This document shows, in pieces, positions 12,001 through 24,280 of a stretch of 64,000 nucleotides of DNA. The notes below the pieces were generated by a model. The model saw only the letters and a program-made list of their open reading frames with translations, was not told the origin of the DNA and made no database searches. Position numbers and translations under genes: made by a program. Location: contig NC_084462.1 in the NCBI RefSeq assembly GCF_027409185.1, positions 22,853,577 to 22,917,576 of the forward strand, given 5' to 3'. Numbering within the stretch: the stretch's first letter is position 1; every line of letters starts with the position of its first letter. Source of the stretch: Cynocephalus volans (lineage: Eukaryota; Chordata; Mammalia; Dermoptera; Cynocephalidae).

Positions 12001-12839
12001 TTATTTTCATTAGTTTCAGTAAATTTTTTTATTTCCTGCTTGATTTCTTCTTGGACACATATGTCATTAAGTAGAATGCTGTTTAATTTCCATGTGTTTG
12101 TATAGTTTCCAGAATTTCGTTTGTTATTAATTTCTAGTTTTAACCCATTGTGGTCTGAGAAAATACATGGGATAATTCCAATTTTTTTGAATTTATTGAG
12201 ACTTGATTTGTGACCTAATATGTGATCTATCCTGGAGAATGATCCCTGTGCTGATGAGAAGAATGAATATTCTGAGATTGTTGGATGGAATGTTCTGTAG
12301 ATATCTGCCATGTCCAATTGGTCTAGAGTATTGTTTAGATCTTGTGTTTCTCTACTGATTCTTTGCCTAGATGATCTGTCTAATATTGACAGTGGGGTGT
12401 TCAGGTCCCCTGCTATTATGGTTTTAGTGTCTATTTCCTTCTTTAGGTCTAATAGAGTTTGTTTTATAAATCTGGCTGCTCCAACATTGGGTGCATCCAT
12501 ATTTATGATTGTTATATCTTCTTGATGGATCAGTCCTTTTATCATTAAGTAGTGTCCCTCATTGTCTCTTTTTATGGTTTTTAGTTTAAAGTCTACTTTG
12601 TCAGATATAAGAATAGCTACTCCAGCTCGTTTTTCTTTTCTGTTTGCATGGTAAATCTTTTTCCATCCTTTCACTCTTAGTCTATGTGAGTCTTTATGGG
12701 TGAGGTGGGTCTCTTGAAGGCAGCATATAGTTGGGTCCTCCTTTTTAATCCAGTCAGCCAGTCTGTGTCTTTTGATTGGGGAATTTAAGCCTTTTACATT
12801 AAGAGTTGTTATTGAAAAGTGTTGATTTATTCCTAGCAT
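9016..12839 (-). pseudogene. L1 copy A ORF2 remnant (endonuclease, reverse transcriptase)
   Basis: The frame starts at an ATG (12839, reading down) with the AP-endonuclease domain: an N-V-K-G-L-N-S start, a Q-E-T-H motif and an S-D-H motif. The reverse transcriptase follows and keeps the F-A-D-D catalytic motif near 10770. The C-terminal part is readable to a stop at 9016-9018. It is broken: the first frame ends near 11670, and about 26 bp present in copy B (after 'aatggg', 45266) are missing at about 10903, which shifts the frame. More breaks occur near 10540, 9960 and 9600. In intact elements this protein nicks target DNA and copies L1 RNA into the nick. Full family length is about 1275 residues. 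No function is expected here. Confidence 0.93.
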
Positions 12840-13029
12840 TTTATTGATTGTTGTTTGGTTGTCTTAGGTGTCTTTTGTTCCTTGCTTTCTGATTTACTGT
12901 TTGTTTTCTGTGTTTTTTGGTTCCTTAGGTTGTAGGTAGCCTTTTTGTTTGTCTGTTTTCTCTTCATGAATGCTATTTTTATTATGCTAGTGGGTTTAGA
13001 TTTTTCTTGGGTTTTTATGGCAGTGGTAG

Positions 13030-14007
13030 TTATTTTTCAGGAACCAAACCCAGTACTCCCTTGAGGATTTCTTGTAAGGGTGGTCGTGTGGTGGTGAACT
13101 CCTGCAGTTTTTATTTGTCTGAGAAATATACTATTTGCCCTTCATTTTGTAAGGATAGCCTTGCAGGGTAGAGTATTCTTGGCTGACAATCATCCCATTC
13201 CTTTCTGGCTTTTAGGGTTTGTGATGAAAAGTCTGATGTTAGCCTGATTGGGGCTCCCTTATAGGTGATTTGATGCTTCTCTCTTGCAGATTTTAAGATT
13301 CTCTCTTTGTCTTTGAGTTTTGCCAATTTGACTATAACATGTCTTGGAGAAGACCTTTTTGGGTTGAATATGTTTGGAGATTGTTGAGCTTCCTGGATCT
13401 GAAGATCTGTGATTTTTCCTATACCTGGGAAGTTTCTGCCACTATTTTGTTGAATATGTTTTCAATGCAATCTCCTTTTTCCTCCCCTTCTGGAATACCC
13501 ATGACTCAAATATTTGAGCTCTTAAGGTTGTCTGATATCTCTCTCAGATTTTCTTCAATGCCTTTGATTCTTTTTTCTTTTTTCTTTTTTTCTTTTTTTT
13601 TTTTTCTTTTTGTCTGCTTGTGTTATTTCAAACAGCCCATCTTCAAGTTCAGAGGTTCTCTCTTATGCTTCTGCAAGCCTGCTGGTTAAACTCTCCGTTG
13701 TGTTTTTTATTTCGCTGAATAACTTCTTCAGTTCAGCAAGTTCTGTTACATTTTTTTTCAGGGCATTGATTTCCTTGTACATTTCTTCTTTCAGGTCCTG
13801 TATACTTTTCCTCGTTTCATCATGATGTCTAGCTGAGTTTTCTTGTATCTCATTCAGTTTCCTTAGAATTATCACTCGAAATTCCTTGTCAGTCATTTCA
13901 AGGGCTTCTTGTTCTATAGGATCTAGAGGTTGAGATTTATTATCTTTGGGTGGTATACTTTCTTGATTTTTCGTATTTCTGGTATCTTTTTTTGGATGTT
14001 TATTCAT
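13030..14007 (-). pseudogene. L1 copy A ORF1 remnant (RNA-binding chaperone)
   Basis: It starts at an ATG (14007, reading down) with an M-N-K-H-P-K-K N-terminus, followed by a charged coiled-coil region. An expanded A/G-rich run at about 13570-13610 breaks the frame. The RRM and C-terminal part follow, up to 13030. Compared with copy B it lacks 27 bp (9 residues, in frame) near 13188, and a TAA replaces a Gln codon at 13108-13110. ORF1p normally forms trimers that coat L1 RNA. Confidence 0.88.
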
Positions 14008-14689
14008 TGTGGCAGGGGGTTTCACAGTCCACAGGTTTGACACTATTGACTGACTAAGATGTTGCTGCGATTGCCAATTTGGTATGGCTTCCTCAGTGAC
14101 TACTCAGTTGGCCACTAGTGCCTTGCGTGTGTGGTTGCCTCGGGTCTTGGGCCTCTCCGGGGAGCCACCTCTCTGGTCAGCTTGGACTCTGCTGGGCTGC
14201 TGGGTGACAGGGCGGTACTGCAGGGTGTCGCTCCTGCTGCTGCCGCTTCCCCCGCTCCTGCCGCTGCTCCAGACACGCTTGGAACTGCTTTCTTCTGTTA
14301 CTTCTCCCTCATTGGTTTGCATGGGAACAGACTGTGCAAAACTCTCCAACCTCTTTCTCCTGGAGGGAGTCACAACCCTCGCACCCACAGCGGGCCAACT
14401 CTGCCCTATGGCGCAGCGCCTCCTCCAGCAGTGCCCACAGGCTCGTCCCCGCTGCCAGGCTGGCCCGACGCCATCCCCGGGGATCCGCAGCGTCCCACGT
14501 CCACCCTAGTGCAAATAATCAGTATTTTAAACGGTCCCGGGCTTCCAGCTGGGCTCCCACTTCAAAGCTGATTCCTCGTCTGTTAGGTGGATGCTTTGTC
14601 ATTTTCAGTCATCAGTGGAGCTGCCTTTATTCTCCTCACGGCCCCGCTCCGGCTGTGCCGCTCCAGGACCAACCGACAGAAGGACTCTC
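14008..14689 (-). promoter_or_regulatory. L1 copy A 5' UTR
   Basis: A G+C-rich leader of about 680 bp upstream of ORF1. The 14008-14228 part matches the end of the copy B leader. The outer 460 bp does not match copy B by eye. No YY1-like GATGGCGG is seen at its 5' end, so it is either a different leader type or a 5' truncation. Open frames on both strands in this stretch are G+C-driven. Confidence 0.75.
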
Positions 14690-15065
14690 AAAATTTACCA
14701 CTTTAAAGTGTACAGTTCAGCAGCATTAAACACATTCACAGTGTTGTGCAGCCATCACCACGGTCCACCCCCAGAACTTTTTCATCTTCCCCAGTTGAAA
14801 CTCTGTACCCATTACACACTAACTCGCCATTCCTCCCTCTCCCCAGGCCCTGTTACCCACCAGACTATTCTCTGTCTCTATGAATTTGACCTCTAGGTAC
14901 CACATATGAGTGGAATCATGCAGTATTTGTCCTTTGGTGGGTGACTGGCTTATTTCATTTAGCATAACGTCTTCAAGGTTCACCTGTGTCATAGCACGTG
15001 GCAGAATTTCCTGCCTTCTGATTTCTTTCTTTAAAACAAAAACACATTTTTCGTGTTGCTGTTGT
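14690..15065 (-). repeat. old L1M-type 3' end, right part
   Basis: It continues the antisense old L1 from 8770: 'aaagtgtacagttcagcagc', 'cagtgttgtgcagccatcac', 'gaaactctgtacccattac', 'atgaatttgacctctaggta', 'cttcaaggttcacctgtgtc'. It is the host repeat into which L1 copy A inserted. Confidence 0.88.
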
Positions 15066-17700
15066 ATCATTAATACCGTTACTTACAGTGGGGGTGCGGA
15101 GAGTGGTCCTCCCCAGTGGGGAGGAGTATTTATCGTTGACACCGTTTATAATTGCCAGGGCAGGGCAGTCATAAAAGCAGACTGATTTCTACTCAGTTTT
15201 TATTGTTTTTAAATCCTCTACAGTCGATGAACACCCTGGTTGCCTGCATCCCTGGCCAACTACTCCTACCGTCCTCCCAACTTGGTAGATCACTCATTAT
15301 TAATATATAAATACCTATTTATATTACTGATATAAAAAGGGTTTTTTAAATCCTGAATTGGAGATGTCAGAATTCCTCAGGGGATTCAGGAAAGATTTGG
15401 TGCTTGAGGTCAGTCTGGGAAATCCACTGGCTCCTGACGAATGCAGCTGTCCACACCCTCGGCCTCTGCGAGCGTGTGGGTGTATGTGCATGCACGTGCA
15501 CACGCACGTGTGTCAGAAAGTCCCCAGGGTCTGGGGAGACTTTAACTTCACAGGATGCTGACCCCTAAGGACCTAATTTTAGATTCTCGGTAGATGCCAT
15601 TGGACACAGAACCAGGAGATGGAGGGGAAAGCGGATATTACGGAAAGAGAAAGGAGCGATGTGGGGGGAAAGGGCAGCCAAAAGGAAACCAAAGGCTGAT
15701 TATTTCTCAGGTCTGGGGACTCTGCAAGAAAATCAGAACCCAAATCCCTCATTGCACTAGTTACCTCCGAAGAGCGTGTCCTAAAGCATGGGCCAGTTCA
15801 ACATCGCACCCAGTTTCTCCTCTGCCCGAGCGTCCTCAGAGTTTTCTTTTCTGGGGTGAGGAGCAGTCTACAGGGTTTACCCCTCAATAGCAGAAGCACA
15901 AATCATGCCCAGAGTCCAGCGTCATGTGTGACTTTCTCCTGACACCATCCGACCTCTGGCACCAGGCCATGGACAAGGCTCCAAGAGCAGGTACCAGGCA
16001 ATCGCCCTGCACTGGCCTCTGTGAGGTGCGGGACTGAACCGGACCTGGTCCTGCTGCCGAGGAACTCAGACCTGCAGGCTGCCAGCGCTGAGCACTGGGT
16101 GTCTGCTGACAAACCACACAGGGCCTTTCTGTCCACTAGGATCACCCCCTCTGTGAGATTGATGTTATCATCCCAGATAAGGAAGTAGAGCTCAGGGAGG
16201 AGAAGTGATTGCCCGGGTTCCATGATGAATAGTTAAACCGGGTTTCCAGAACTCGGGGCTCTTAACTAGGATGGTCTGGTGCCAGAACATGCCGTGGTGT
16301 GGTACTGGTCGCCCTTGACAACACGCACCCTGCCTCTGCCCAGGCTCATCACTGTGTCTGCGATGCCCCCCACCCCCACCCGCACCCCCTTGTCTGGCCA
16401 ATGTACATTTTGTTCATTCTCAACACCGTGTCCCTCCTGTTCTCTCCCCACGCAGCCACGGCTCCCCTCTGTGCTCCCCCCTCATCTCTCCATGCTTCAA
16501 CAGTGGCATTCTCCATGCTTTTGAAGCTTCCTTGGGTACTTGTCTAGGCCCCAGACGTTGTGACTAGTCCACATCTGCACCATCGGTGCCTGCACACACC
16601 AGGTGCTGCTCCAGCAGCGTTTTTCAAGTTGAATTGAGACTCAGACAGGCCCAGATCTGAGCAGGCTACTGCAAGTTTCTTAAGAGAGACACAAAGCAAT
16701 GTGAGAGTTGGAGATTGAGAGAGGAGGGATAGTGTGTGTGCCACTGGGCTGAGGTCAGGAGTTGCTCCAGGGCCTTGTAGACTTTAGCAGGTGGCATATG
16801 CTAGGGACTGGTGATCTAGGTAGATGCACCTGGGGTAAGAAAGCTGGACTAAGAAGGGGACATGCTTGAGGAATGGGCAGTGGTCCAGCCTGGCCAACAT
16901 ACTTACATTTGAGGAAGAGAGAAGACCTTGGCCTGCAGCCTGAGGAATCTTCCAGGTCCTGACCCTCACCAGGTGGTAGGGAGCCACGGGTGAGTCTGAA
17001 GCAGTGGACGGATGTGCCTGTGGGAGAGGCATTTCCGACGTCCTTTCATTAATACAACCTTCCCTTCGACAAATGTGCAGGCACTGAGGAGAAAATGGGG
17101 GGCAGATCACCCCCTTGGCTCTCACGGATCTTATGATCTGCTGGGGTTCAGACCGTAGCCAGACTGCCACGGAGGAAGCCCATGGGAATTTGGTAGTTCC
17201 AATGTGGAGTTTTTGCACGGTGCCAGGGAGAGATGACGGGAGAAGAGGGAAAGTTTCCCCTCCTGTGCAGCACTCTCCTTCACGCTCGAAGGAAATGGAA
17301 ATTCGAGCACACGGGTACTTGTCTTCCTGGGTTGGGAGGACAACAAGGGTGCCTGGCTTCCATCACTCCAGGCCATCTCGGTCTGTCTTGTCATCTCTGG
17401 AGAAAAAATGAGACTGAGAAGGTGGATGAGGCAGAATTGATTTTCTTGCCCAAACTGACTTCACAAAGCATCGTGATAAAAAGACAGGTCATTTACAATC
17501 CTGCCCTTCTCCTGGGGCTTTTCAGCCTTGAATAAGATGAACAATTTGTGGCTCCTGCTCTCTAACCCTGGGGCCATAGAGGGGTACTGGGGGAGCAAAG
17601 GGGTGTCCGGAAGATGCGTGGCCAGGCACCATGTGACATCGGTGCCTGGCCTAACACTTAAGTACTTCTCCTGTCCCAGGAGAATGGGTTTTCTCATTTA
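15066..17700. other. intergenic, no gene seen
   Basis: No frame with a recognisable domain. A short CA/TG-rich stretch occurs at about 15476-15512. The rest is unassigned unique-looking sequence. Confidence 0.5.
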
Positions 17701-17704
17701 AACC

Positions 17705-17855
17705 ATGTATATGAGATGGTGATTATTGTGCCATGTCAGATGGGGTAACTGAGGCACAAAGAAGTTAAATAATGTGGCCCCAGAGCACAGCTCGGGAGCT
17801 GCAGAGCTGGGGTTTGAAGACAGGGCAATGGCCTAACCCCTGAGCTGTGTTCTCC
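17705..17855 (+). repeat. MIR SINE
   Basis: MIR core and 3' part: 'ggtaactgaggcacaaagaag', 'ttaaataatgtggccc', 'gctgcagagctggggtttga'. Diverged. Confidence 0.65.
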
Positions 17856-19199
17856 CTTGCCATGGGTCACATCTGTCCAGAGCAGTACAGTTCATGATGC
17901 CCTTCCCCACTACTACCCCATTTGGTTTTCACAGACCCTCCTGTGAGGTAGGTATGCAAGGATGGCACTGTGTGCCCAGCACGATGTCCCACTCCCTGTG
18001 ATGGCTTTGTGGGGGACGTGGTGTCCTCATAGAGTGCAGGAAAATAAGGAGGAGAATACAGCCAAGGTTCATTCCAGTCCAGCCCCAGGTTCTAGAAGGA
18101 GTGCCATACATGTGTGCTGGATGGCTGGGTGAGAGATTACTCAGATGTGTAAGGTTCGAATCCACCCACGCTTTTCAGATATTGGACTTTATTTGACCTC
18201 AAGAGATTCACAGAATGAGATGTTCTCCTTTGGAAAAATAAGAATAAATACTTCTTGACAAAGAGAAATGATGGGGAGCAGGGGTATGGGGGGAGAGAGG
18301 GGATGAAAAATGGGAAAGATTTTTAACATATTTTTAAGATATTAAAATGAAAATGGCACTTTAGGGCCAAATAAAATCCAATTGAGATATAAGTCTAAAT
18401 GCAGTATTTAAAAAAAAGAAAGAAAGAAAAGCAGCTGTGCACCTGGAGAAATTTGTCTGCAGCAGCCTTGACCACCATATTTCTGGGATCCCATAGAATT
18501 CACATGTATTAGGAAATCTCCTATTGGCTTGTAAGCAAAAATTCTCCAAGCTGGGCTGACTTTGGAGATCTCCTTGTCCAGGTCCCATGCTCGTCTCTGG
18601 CCCAATTTGGGAGCATTGTGCTGAGAGGAGGTTGTCCTAGGTGCCATCTTTCATTTCAGAGCCTGCAAAGAAGGTTCTGCTAGTGGTCTGCTCAGTCTTT
18701 CCCCTCCCTGAGATGACCTTGCAGAATTCCAAGGGTCTCTGAGGAAGGGGGCTATTTCTGGGCCCAGGCTTCGTGTCCATGTTTGGTCCTCAAGGAGCAC
18801 ATAGTGAACCCGCCAAGGCTTCATCCTGCAACCCTCCTGGGAGGACACTGATCTCCTTCCTCCACCAGCAAACAACAGCTGGGAATGTGCCTTCCAGAGC
18901 CTGCCAGGAAGGACCCTCCCGTCACCATCCTGGGGCGAGAACCAGAGGGAGCCTCTTGGCATCAACTGACATATTTTCCTCTTTGTCATTAAAAATAATT
19001 TCAGATCCTGAAAATTTCAATCCTTCTCAAAAAAACTTCAGGCAACAATAAGTTTAAAGGGGTAAAAAAAAATAAAATAAACACCTGAAGTCCCACCACC
19101 GAACTAATCCATGTGATCATCTGGCTGATAAACTTTCCATGATCTTATGTGATCTTATCTCAGTGATCAGAGAAGCTCCCATTTTGCAAAATTAGGGTT
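17856..19199. other. intergenic, no gene seen
   Basis: No gene-like frame. A short AAAG run is present at about 18408-18430 and an A-rich run at 19065-19080. Repeat families are not assignable by eye. Confidence 0.45.
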
Positions 19200-19390
19200 G
19201 AGCTGTTATAGAACCCCCCCCCTTTTTTTAACCCAACAATATATTGTGGGCTTTTGTGCCATGCCAATGAATATGAATGTACATTCTCAGTTTAAAAATA
19301 TTTCATTATATGGAAGTGCTACTACCTTTTATCGAACTAATCCCCTATGGATGGACATTTAGGTTGTTTCCAACCTTTCATTCTCACAGT
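19200..19390 (-). repeat. old L1-type fragment (antisense)
   Basis: 'ttcattatatggaagtgcta', 'aactaatcccctatggatgg', 'acatttaggttgtttccaac' follow the order of an antisense L1 3' ORF2 region. Diverged. Confidence 0.5.
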
Positions 19391-19689
19391 TTGTTTGACC
19401 ATCCCAATTGCAGTTTCCTGCAGAATTTCCCCTTCTGCTCCCTTCTCTGGAAAGCCAGCTCAGAGCTGCCTGACTCCACGCAGGGTTTCCCGAGGGGAGT
19501 GGGGGCTTGGCATTTACTCAGCAACCCAGGAGTTGAAATGATTTCACCTGCCTGTCCCTTGATTGAGCTGGGACTTGACTCTGGTTATTGAACTTCTAGA
19601 AACAGTGTTTTACCATAATATCACAAGTGCCTCCAAATAGACAGAGGGGCCACGGCTCCAGGGGAGGAGACCAGCAGACAAGGGAGATT

Positions 19690-19815
19690 TTTATAATATA
19701 ACATTATTATAATAATGCTAGGTATCATTCATTTAGCATCAGCTATATCCCAGGCATATTATATCTAGAACTTTCCCAAAGAGATGATATCCCCACGACA
19801 CTGATGAAAACATGG
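19690..19815 (+). repeat. MIR-like fragment
   Basis: 'ttcatttagcatcagctata', 'tcccaggcatattatatcta' and 'gatgaaaacatggaggcaga' follow the MIR order. Confidence 0.45.
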
Positions 19816-20079
19816 AGGCAGAATGTCTACTCACTCACAGCCACGCAGCTCATCTGTCATCTCCAATGATCGCCTATGGGCACAGAGTGCAGCAAGGAAC
19901 TGAGAAAAGAAAGAAAGAGGGGAAAGCGAGGGGAGAGACTGGAGCACGGGGGCTAGCAGGCCTGGGCCCAGCCCTCTGCCTATGTCAGGTCCAGGAGTTT
20001 CTGGATGTCATGCCAAGAACAATTCCCACCCTGACTACCACCCAAATGGAACGCTGTGCTTGGAGTCATGGTTTCTGTC

Positions 20080-20292
20080 ACATGCATCTGGTATTTGTTA
20101 GACACTTTGTATAGATGAACTCATTTAATTCTCATAACAACCCTATTTAGTAAGTGCCACTGTTACCCTGTTTTACAGGCAAAAATATGGAGGCACAAAG
20201 GTCACAGAGCTAGTAAGGGGCAAAGCTGGGGTTGAAACCCAGGGAATCGGGCTTCAGAGTTTAAGTTATTGACCACCATTTTCTACTGCTTT
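20080..20292 (+). repeat. MIR SINE, near full length
   Basis: Clear MIR order: 'actcatttaattctcataac', 'aaccctatttagtaagtg', 'ttttacaggcaaaaatatgg', 'aggtcacagagctagtaagg', 'gggttgaaacccaggga' and 'taagttattgaccacca'. Confidence 0.85.
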
Positions 20293-20329
20293 CCAATAAA
20301 GATACTAGGTGTGACATAATGAGAAAAAA

Positions 20330-21125
20330 TGTTTTGTCTCTGCTTCAAATTCCTAGCACAAGACTAAAACACTTGTAATTTCTGAGTGATAGGAGTGTTA
20401 GGTGCATCTTTGCTCTAATACTTGGTCTTTGACCCTAGTTCCTGACACGGAGCTCCCAAAGTCCTTGGAATTTCCTGGGTGATAGGACCATCTTATGTTC
20501 TAATGAAGTGACTCTTTGTGGGCTCCTGGATGGTGAGTGGTCACCAGAAGACCAAGCAATGATCAGAAGCTTGGAACTTCCAGCCTCCCACCCACACCCC
20601 CATCCTCTGGGAAGGAGAGAGGGGCTGGAAATTGAGTTAATTGATCGTGCCTGTGTAACAAAACCTCATAAAAATCCCTGAACTATAGGGTTCAGAGAGC
20701 TTCCCGGTTGGTGAACAAGAACACATCCACGTGCCAGGGGAGTGGCACACCCCACCTCCACAGGGACAGAAGAGCCTGCGCTCAGACCCTTCTGAACCTC
20801 ACCCTAGGTATCTCTTCATCTGGCTGTTCATTTGTGTACTTTAAAATAGCCGTTGTAATAAATCATCAATAGTAAGTAAACTGTTTTTCCGGAGGCTGTA
20901 AATCATGCAAATTATGAAACCTAAGAAGGGAGTCATGGGAACCTCTGATTTGTAACCAGGTGAAACAGAAGTTGAAGGTAACCTGGGAACCTACTGCTCG
21001 TGATTGGCATCTGAAGTGGGGGGCAGTCTTATAGGACTGGTAATGGGGTCTGTGCTAACTCCAGTTAGTGTCAGAATTGAACTGAATTGTAGGACACCCG
21101 ATACTCTGTGTTGAGTGTGAATATA
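20330..21125 (+). repeat. ancient endogenous-retrovirus LTR (solo)
   Basis: It has the layout of an old LTR: a body with 'agcttcccggttggtgaac' and 'ctcttcatctggctgttcat', a polyadenylation signal region 'gttgtaataaatcatc' near 20853, and a distal part with 'tgattggcatctgaagtggg' and 'gaattgtaggacacccgata'. No internal viral genes are adjacent. The family name is uncertain (an ERV LTR of the MER21/MER41 kind by memory). Confidence 0.65.
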
Positions 21126-21269
21126 GAAAGATAAACAGTTTGTTTTTCCATCAGACCAGGCCAAACCCCTGCCCTCACCACGTGTACATTCTATGAGGGA
21201 AAGAACTGATGAATGATCTCATAGGTACGTAACACATTGTTGGATATAATAAGCACCAGAAAGGAAAAT

Positions 21270-21440
21270 GGAGCCATGTCTCAGAGGCTGATTCACTGCG
21301 TGTCTTTGGGCAAATTGCTTCACCCCTCTGAGGCTCTGTTTTCTCATCTGCTAAAAGGAGGCTGTCACTCATCTGCCCCACCCACCTGTCCAGGGTGCTA
21401 GAAGGATCAAAATGAGCTAGTGGACACAGGAGCCCTTTGT
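21270..21440 (-). repeat. MIR SINE (antisense)
   Basis: 'tgtctttgggcaaattgctt', 'cacccctctgaggctctg' and 'ttttctcatctgctaaaagg' form the reverse complement of the MIR core. Confidence 0.75.
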
Positions 21441-22990
21441 TTTTACTGCTGTACCAACACCAACCCATGATTCTAAGCAATTTTTCCCCCAGGGAATTTA
21501 AGTCCACTTGCTTTCTCTAGAAGGACACCATTAAACTTTCCGCAGGTATCATGAGCCAGTGATTCCATCCGATGCACTTCTTACTGTGTTTTTAAAGGCA
21601 GAGAGCATCGTGTGTGCCTGCTTGCTCTTAGGAGATAGTGTCTGACAGTTACCTTGAGGATCTTCCACAGACCAAGCACATTTTCTGAAACGTAACTTTC
21701 TGGAATGCTGACCATCTAAAAGCCCTCCGGTGAGAAGCTCAAACCACAAGAGACCAAGGGGCCACTCTTGCCACACTGGGCCTGGTGCTGGATGTCCTAC
21801 ATTTGCTCCAGATCCACTTGCCACCCTTTGTACCCTATCCTGTGTCCCAGGAGGCTGACCTCCCCTGGATGCCTCCCCAGGCCCCTGCTCTCTGGATCCT
21901 GGTTGGGTTTGGCCATGGAAGAGGCAGGGAAGAGGTGGGTGAGCAGGAGTGGAGGGGCAAGTGTGCCCCAGGCCCTGCTGGGTCTGGTTGGGTAGTAGTT
22001 TCACTGTCCCCATGAGGGCCACAGCTTTTTCCACAGCCATATCCAGGGAGCAGTGGCTCTCTCTATCGCCTGTCCAGGGGGTGCCTCACCATCCCCTCTT
22101 GGCTTCGCTTAACCCCACCCCACCTCAGTAAACTGTCTCTTTATTAAACTCTATGCAGTGACCCCACTAGAGTATGTGCTTTCCTGCTGGGACTTGGACT
22201 GGGGCAGGAAGAAAACCTGCCACTGGGGAATAGAATATCCCTTTTTCAGAATCATGGTGGGACAGGAGCCCGTTTCTCCTCACTGGCTCCTGCTCTCTTT
22301 AGCCGGAGGATGATGATCATGTGGGAATAATCTGGAAACACATCGGGTCCCAGGATGTGGGTGGGGTGTCCTGAGGATGGACCCCAGGCCCCAGCCTCTA
22401 GGGGACGGATCCCACTAGCCGTCTCTCTCCAATATCTGGGCACTGTCCCACAAAGGCCTCTTCCCCTGCTTTACCCAGAGAAGCTCCACTTTCTTCTATT
22501 TACAAACCAGACCTCTGCACAAGGATCTGCCCGTTAAAAGTTCTGCTGCTGAAGATATTAAAAACAACCTGCCAAGTGATCAGATTTGGGAGGAATGGCA
22601 CCTCGGCCAGCAAAACTCTGGGCTCTCCAAGCCAAGACTGACAACAACCATCTGTGGAGGCCGTCTCAGACAAAATCTTATTTTACCTTTAGGGAAACTG
22701 AGGCCCAGCAGGAGAGAAATGAGGATCACCCTCAGGTATAAAGCAGTCAGGCAGAGCTGGCGCTTGGTAAAGCCAATGTCGTGATTGCTTATTAATATTT
22801 TTCATTGCCGGATTCTGGCAATCAAGTCAAATCAAGAGATTGCTGTAAGGGTCAAGTGATAATAGAAAGCATTTGAAAAACATTTACATGTTCTAAATAT
22901 AAGGTTCTTTGAGTTTAAAATAACTCCTTTCCAAACTCGAGAGACAAAAAAAGAAATCAGCTCTGTACTCAAGTGGGTTCCTTTTTCCTT
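21441..22990. other. intergenic; weak MIR-like patch near 22675-22780
   Basis: No gene-like frame. 'tttagggaaactgaggccca' at 22690-22709 is MIR-like. The remainder is not assigned. Confidence 0.45.
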
Positions 22991-22993
22991 TAA

Positions 22994-23079
22994 GAGTGAA
23001 TTGGGGGATCTTGCTTGATAAAGTGCTTTATAAAAAAATAAGTAAATAAAGGAAAGAAAGATAAAGAAAAAAAAGAAAA
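22994..23079 (+). mobile_element. short insert with A-rich tail beside an L1M
   Basis: A target word 'agtgaattgg' occurs here, again at about 23080 and again at about 24281. Between the first two lie about 27 bp of unique sequence ('gatcttgcttgataaagtgc' and more) and a long A/AAG-rich tail, which looks like a tiny retroposed piece. Between the second and third lies the old L1M fragment. Confidence 0.5.
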
Positions 23080-23089
23080 AGTGAATTGG

Positions 23090-24280
23090 AGGATCAACAA
23101 CCTACATATAAGAGCTAAAACCACACAATACTTAGAAGAAAACACAGGAGAAAATCTTTAAGACCTTGAATTTGGCGGTGGTTTCTTAGATAAGACATTA
23201 AATCACAAGTGATAAGAGAAAAAAATAGATAAATTGAACTTTATCAGAATTAACTTTTGTGCATCAAAGGGCATTATCAAGTAAGTGAAAAAAAGCCTAC
23301 AGAATGGGAGACAATATTTGCAAATCATATATTTGATAAGAGTCTAGTATCCAAAATATATAAAGAAAACTTACAACCCAACAAAAGACAAACAACCCAA
23401 TTAAAAAATGGGCAAAGGACTCGAGTAGACACTTCTCCAGAGAAGATATACAAATAGCCAACAAGCACATGAAAAATGCTCAGCATCGTCAGTCATCAGG
23501 CAAATGTAAATCAAAATCACAGTGAGATACCACTTCACGCCCACTACGATGGTATAATTTAAAAAAAGGAAAATTATATGCATTGGTGAAGATGTGGAGA
23601 AATTGGAACCCCTTACAATTGCTGGTGGGAATGCTAAAGGATTCAGACACCGTGGAAATTAGTTTGGTAGTTCCTCAAAAAGCTAAACATGGAATTACCA
23701 TATGACCTGGAAATTCTACGCCTAGGTAAATATCCCAAAGAATCGAAAACAGGTGATCAAACAAATACAGGTACCTGTATGTTTATAGCAGCATTATCCA
23801 CAACAGCCAAAAGGTGGGAAAACCCAAATGTCCATCAACTGATGACTGGATAAAGAAATCGATAATATCAACCAGTTGATGGACATTGGGGTTTTTCCAC
23901 CTTTTGGCTGATATGGATAATGCTGATATAAACATTGCATTGATTATTATTTCGCCATGAAAAGGAATGATACGTGCTACAACATGGGTGAACTATGAAA
24001 ACATTATGCTAAGTAAAAGAAGCCAAACACAAAAGGCCACCTATTGCATGATTCCATTATTATGAAATACCTGGAATAGGTAGAACTGTAGAGACAGAGA
24101 GCAGATTGGTGGTTTCTAGGGACTAGGGGAGAAACTGCTTAATGAGTAGTAGGTTTCCTTTTGGGCTGATGATAATGTTTCGAACTAGATAGAGGTGGTG
24201 GTTGCACAACACTGTGAATATACTAAAAGCTTAAAATGGCTAATTTTATGTTATATAAATTTCACCTCAATAAAAAAATA
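23090..24280 (+). repeat. old L1M-type 3' fragment
   Basis: Sense L1 3' sequence: a short ORF2 remnant ('cccaattaaaaaatgggcaa', 'aagatatacaaatagccaac', 'gagataccacttcacgccca'), then the 3' UTR with 'ggttgcacaacactgtgaat' and 'acctcaataaaa'. It is flanked by 'agtgaattgg' copies. An inverted duplication lies inside it at 23800-23935. Confidence 0.88.
23800..23935. repeat. imperfect inverted duplication (foldback) in L1M
   Basis: The arm at about 23795-23847 ('ccaaaaggtgggaaaaccc', 'aaatgtccatcaactg') is repeated as its reverse complement at about 23876-23925 ('cagttgatggacattgggg', 'tttttccaccttttggctg'), with a spacer of about 30 bp. The second arm sits where a normal L1M would have other sequence, so it replaced or displaced it. 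Confidence 0.85.

Larger units (their letters stand above)
8771..14689 (-). mobile_element. near full-length L1, copy A
   Basis: This 5.92-kb non-LTR retrotransposon is in minus orientation: 5' UTR at the high end (14008-14689), ORF1, ORF2, then a 3' UTR with a (GT)n block and T-rich tail at 8771-9000. A perfect 16-bp target-site duplication (aaaatttaccacttta) flanks it at 8755-8770 and 14690-14705. Both ORFs carry breaks, so it is inactive. Its 5' UTR shares only its last 220 bp or so with copy B. Upstream of about 14228 the two are unrelated. Confidence 0.95.

Noticed and set aside
14084-14571. Open frames of 94-146 residues on both strands
   Set aside because: They are G+C-rich leader sequence of L1 copy A; no match to ORF0 or any known domain.
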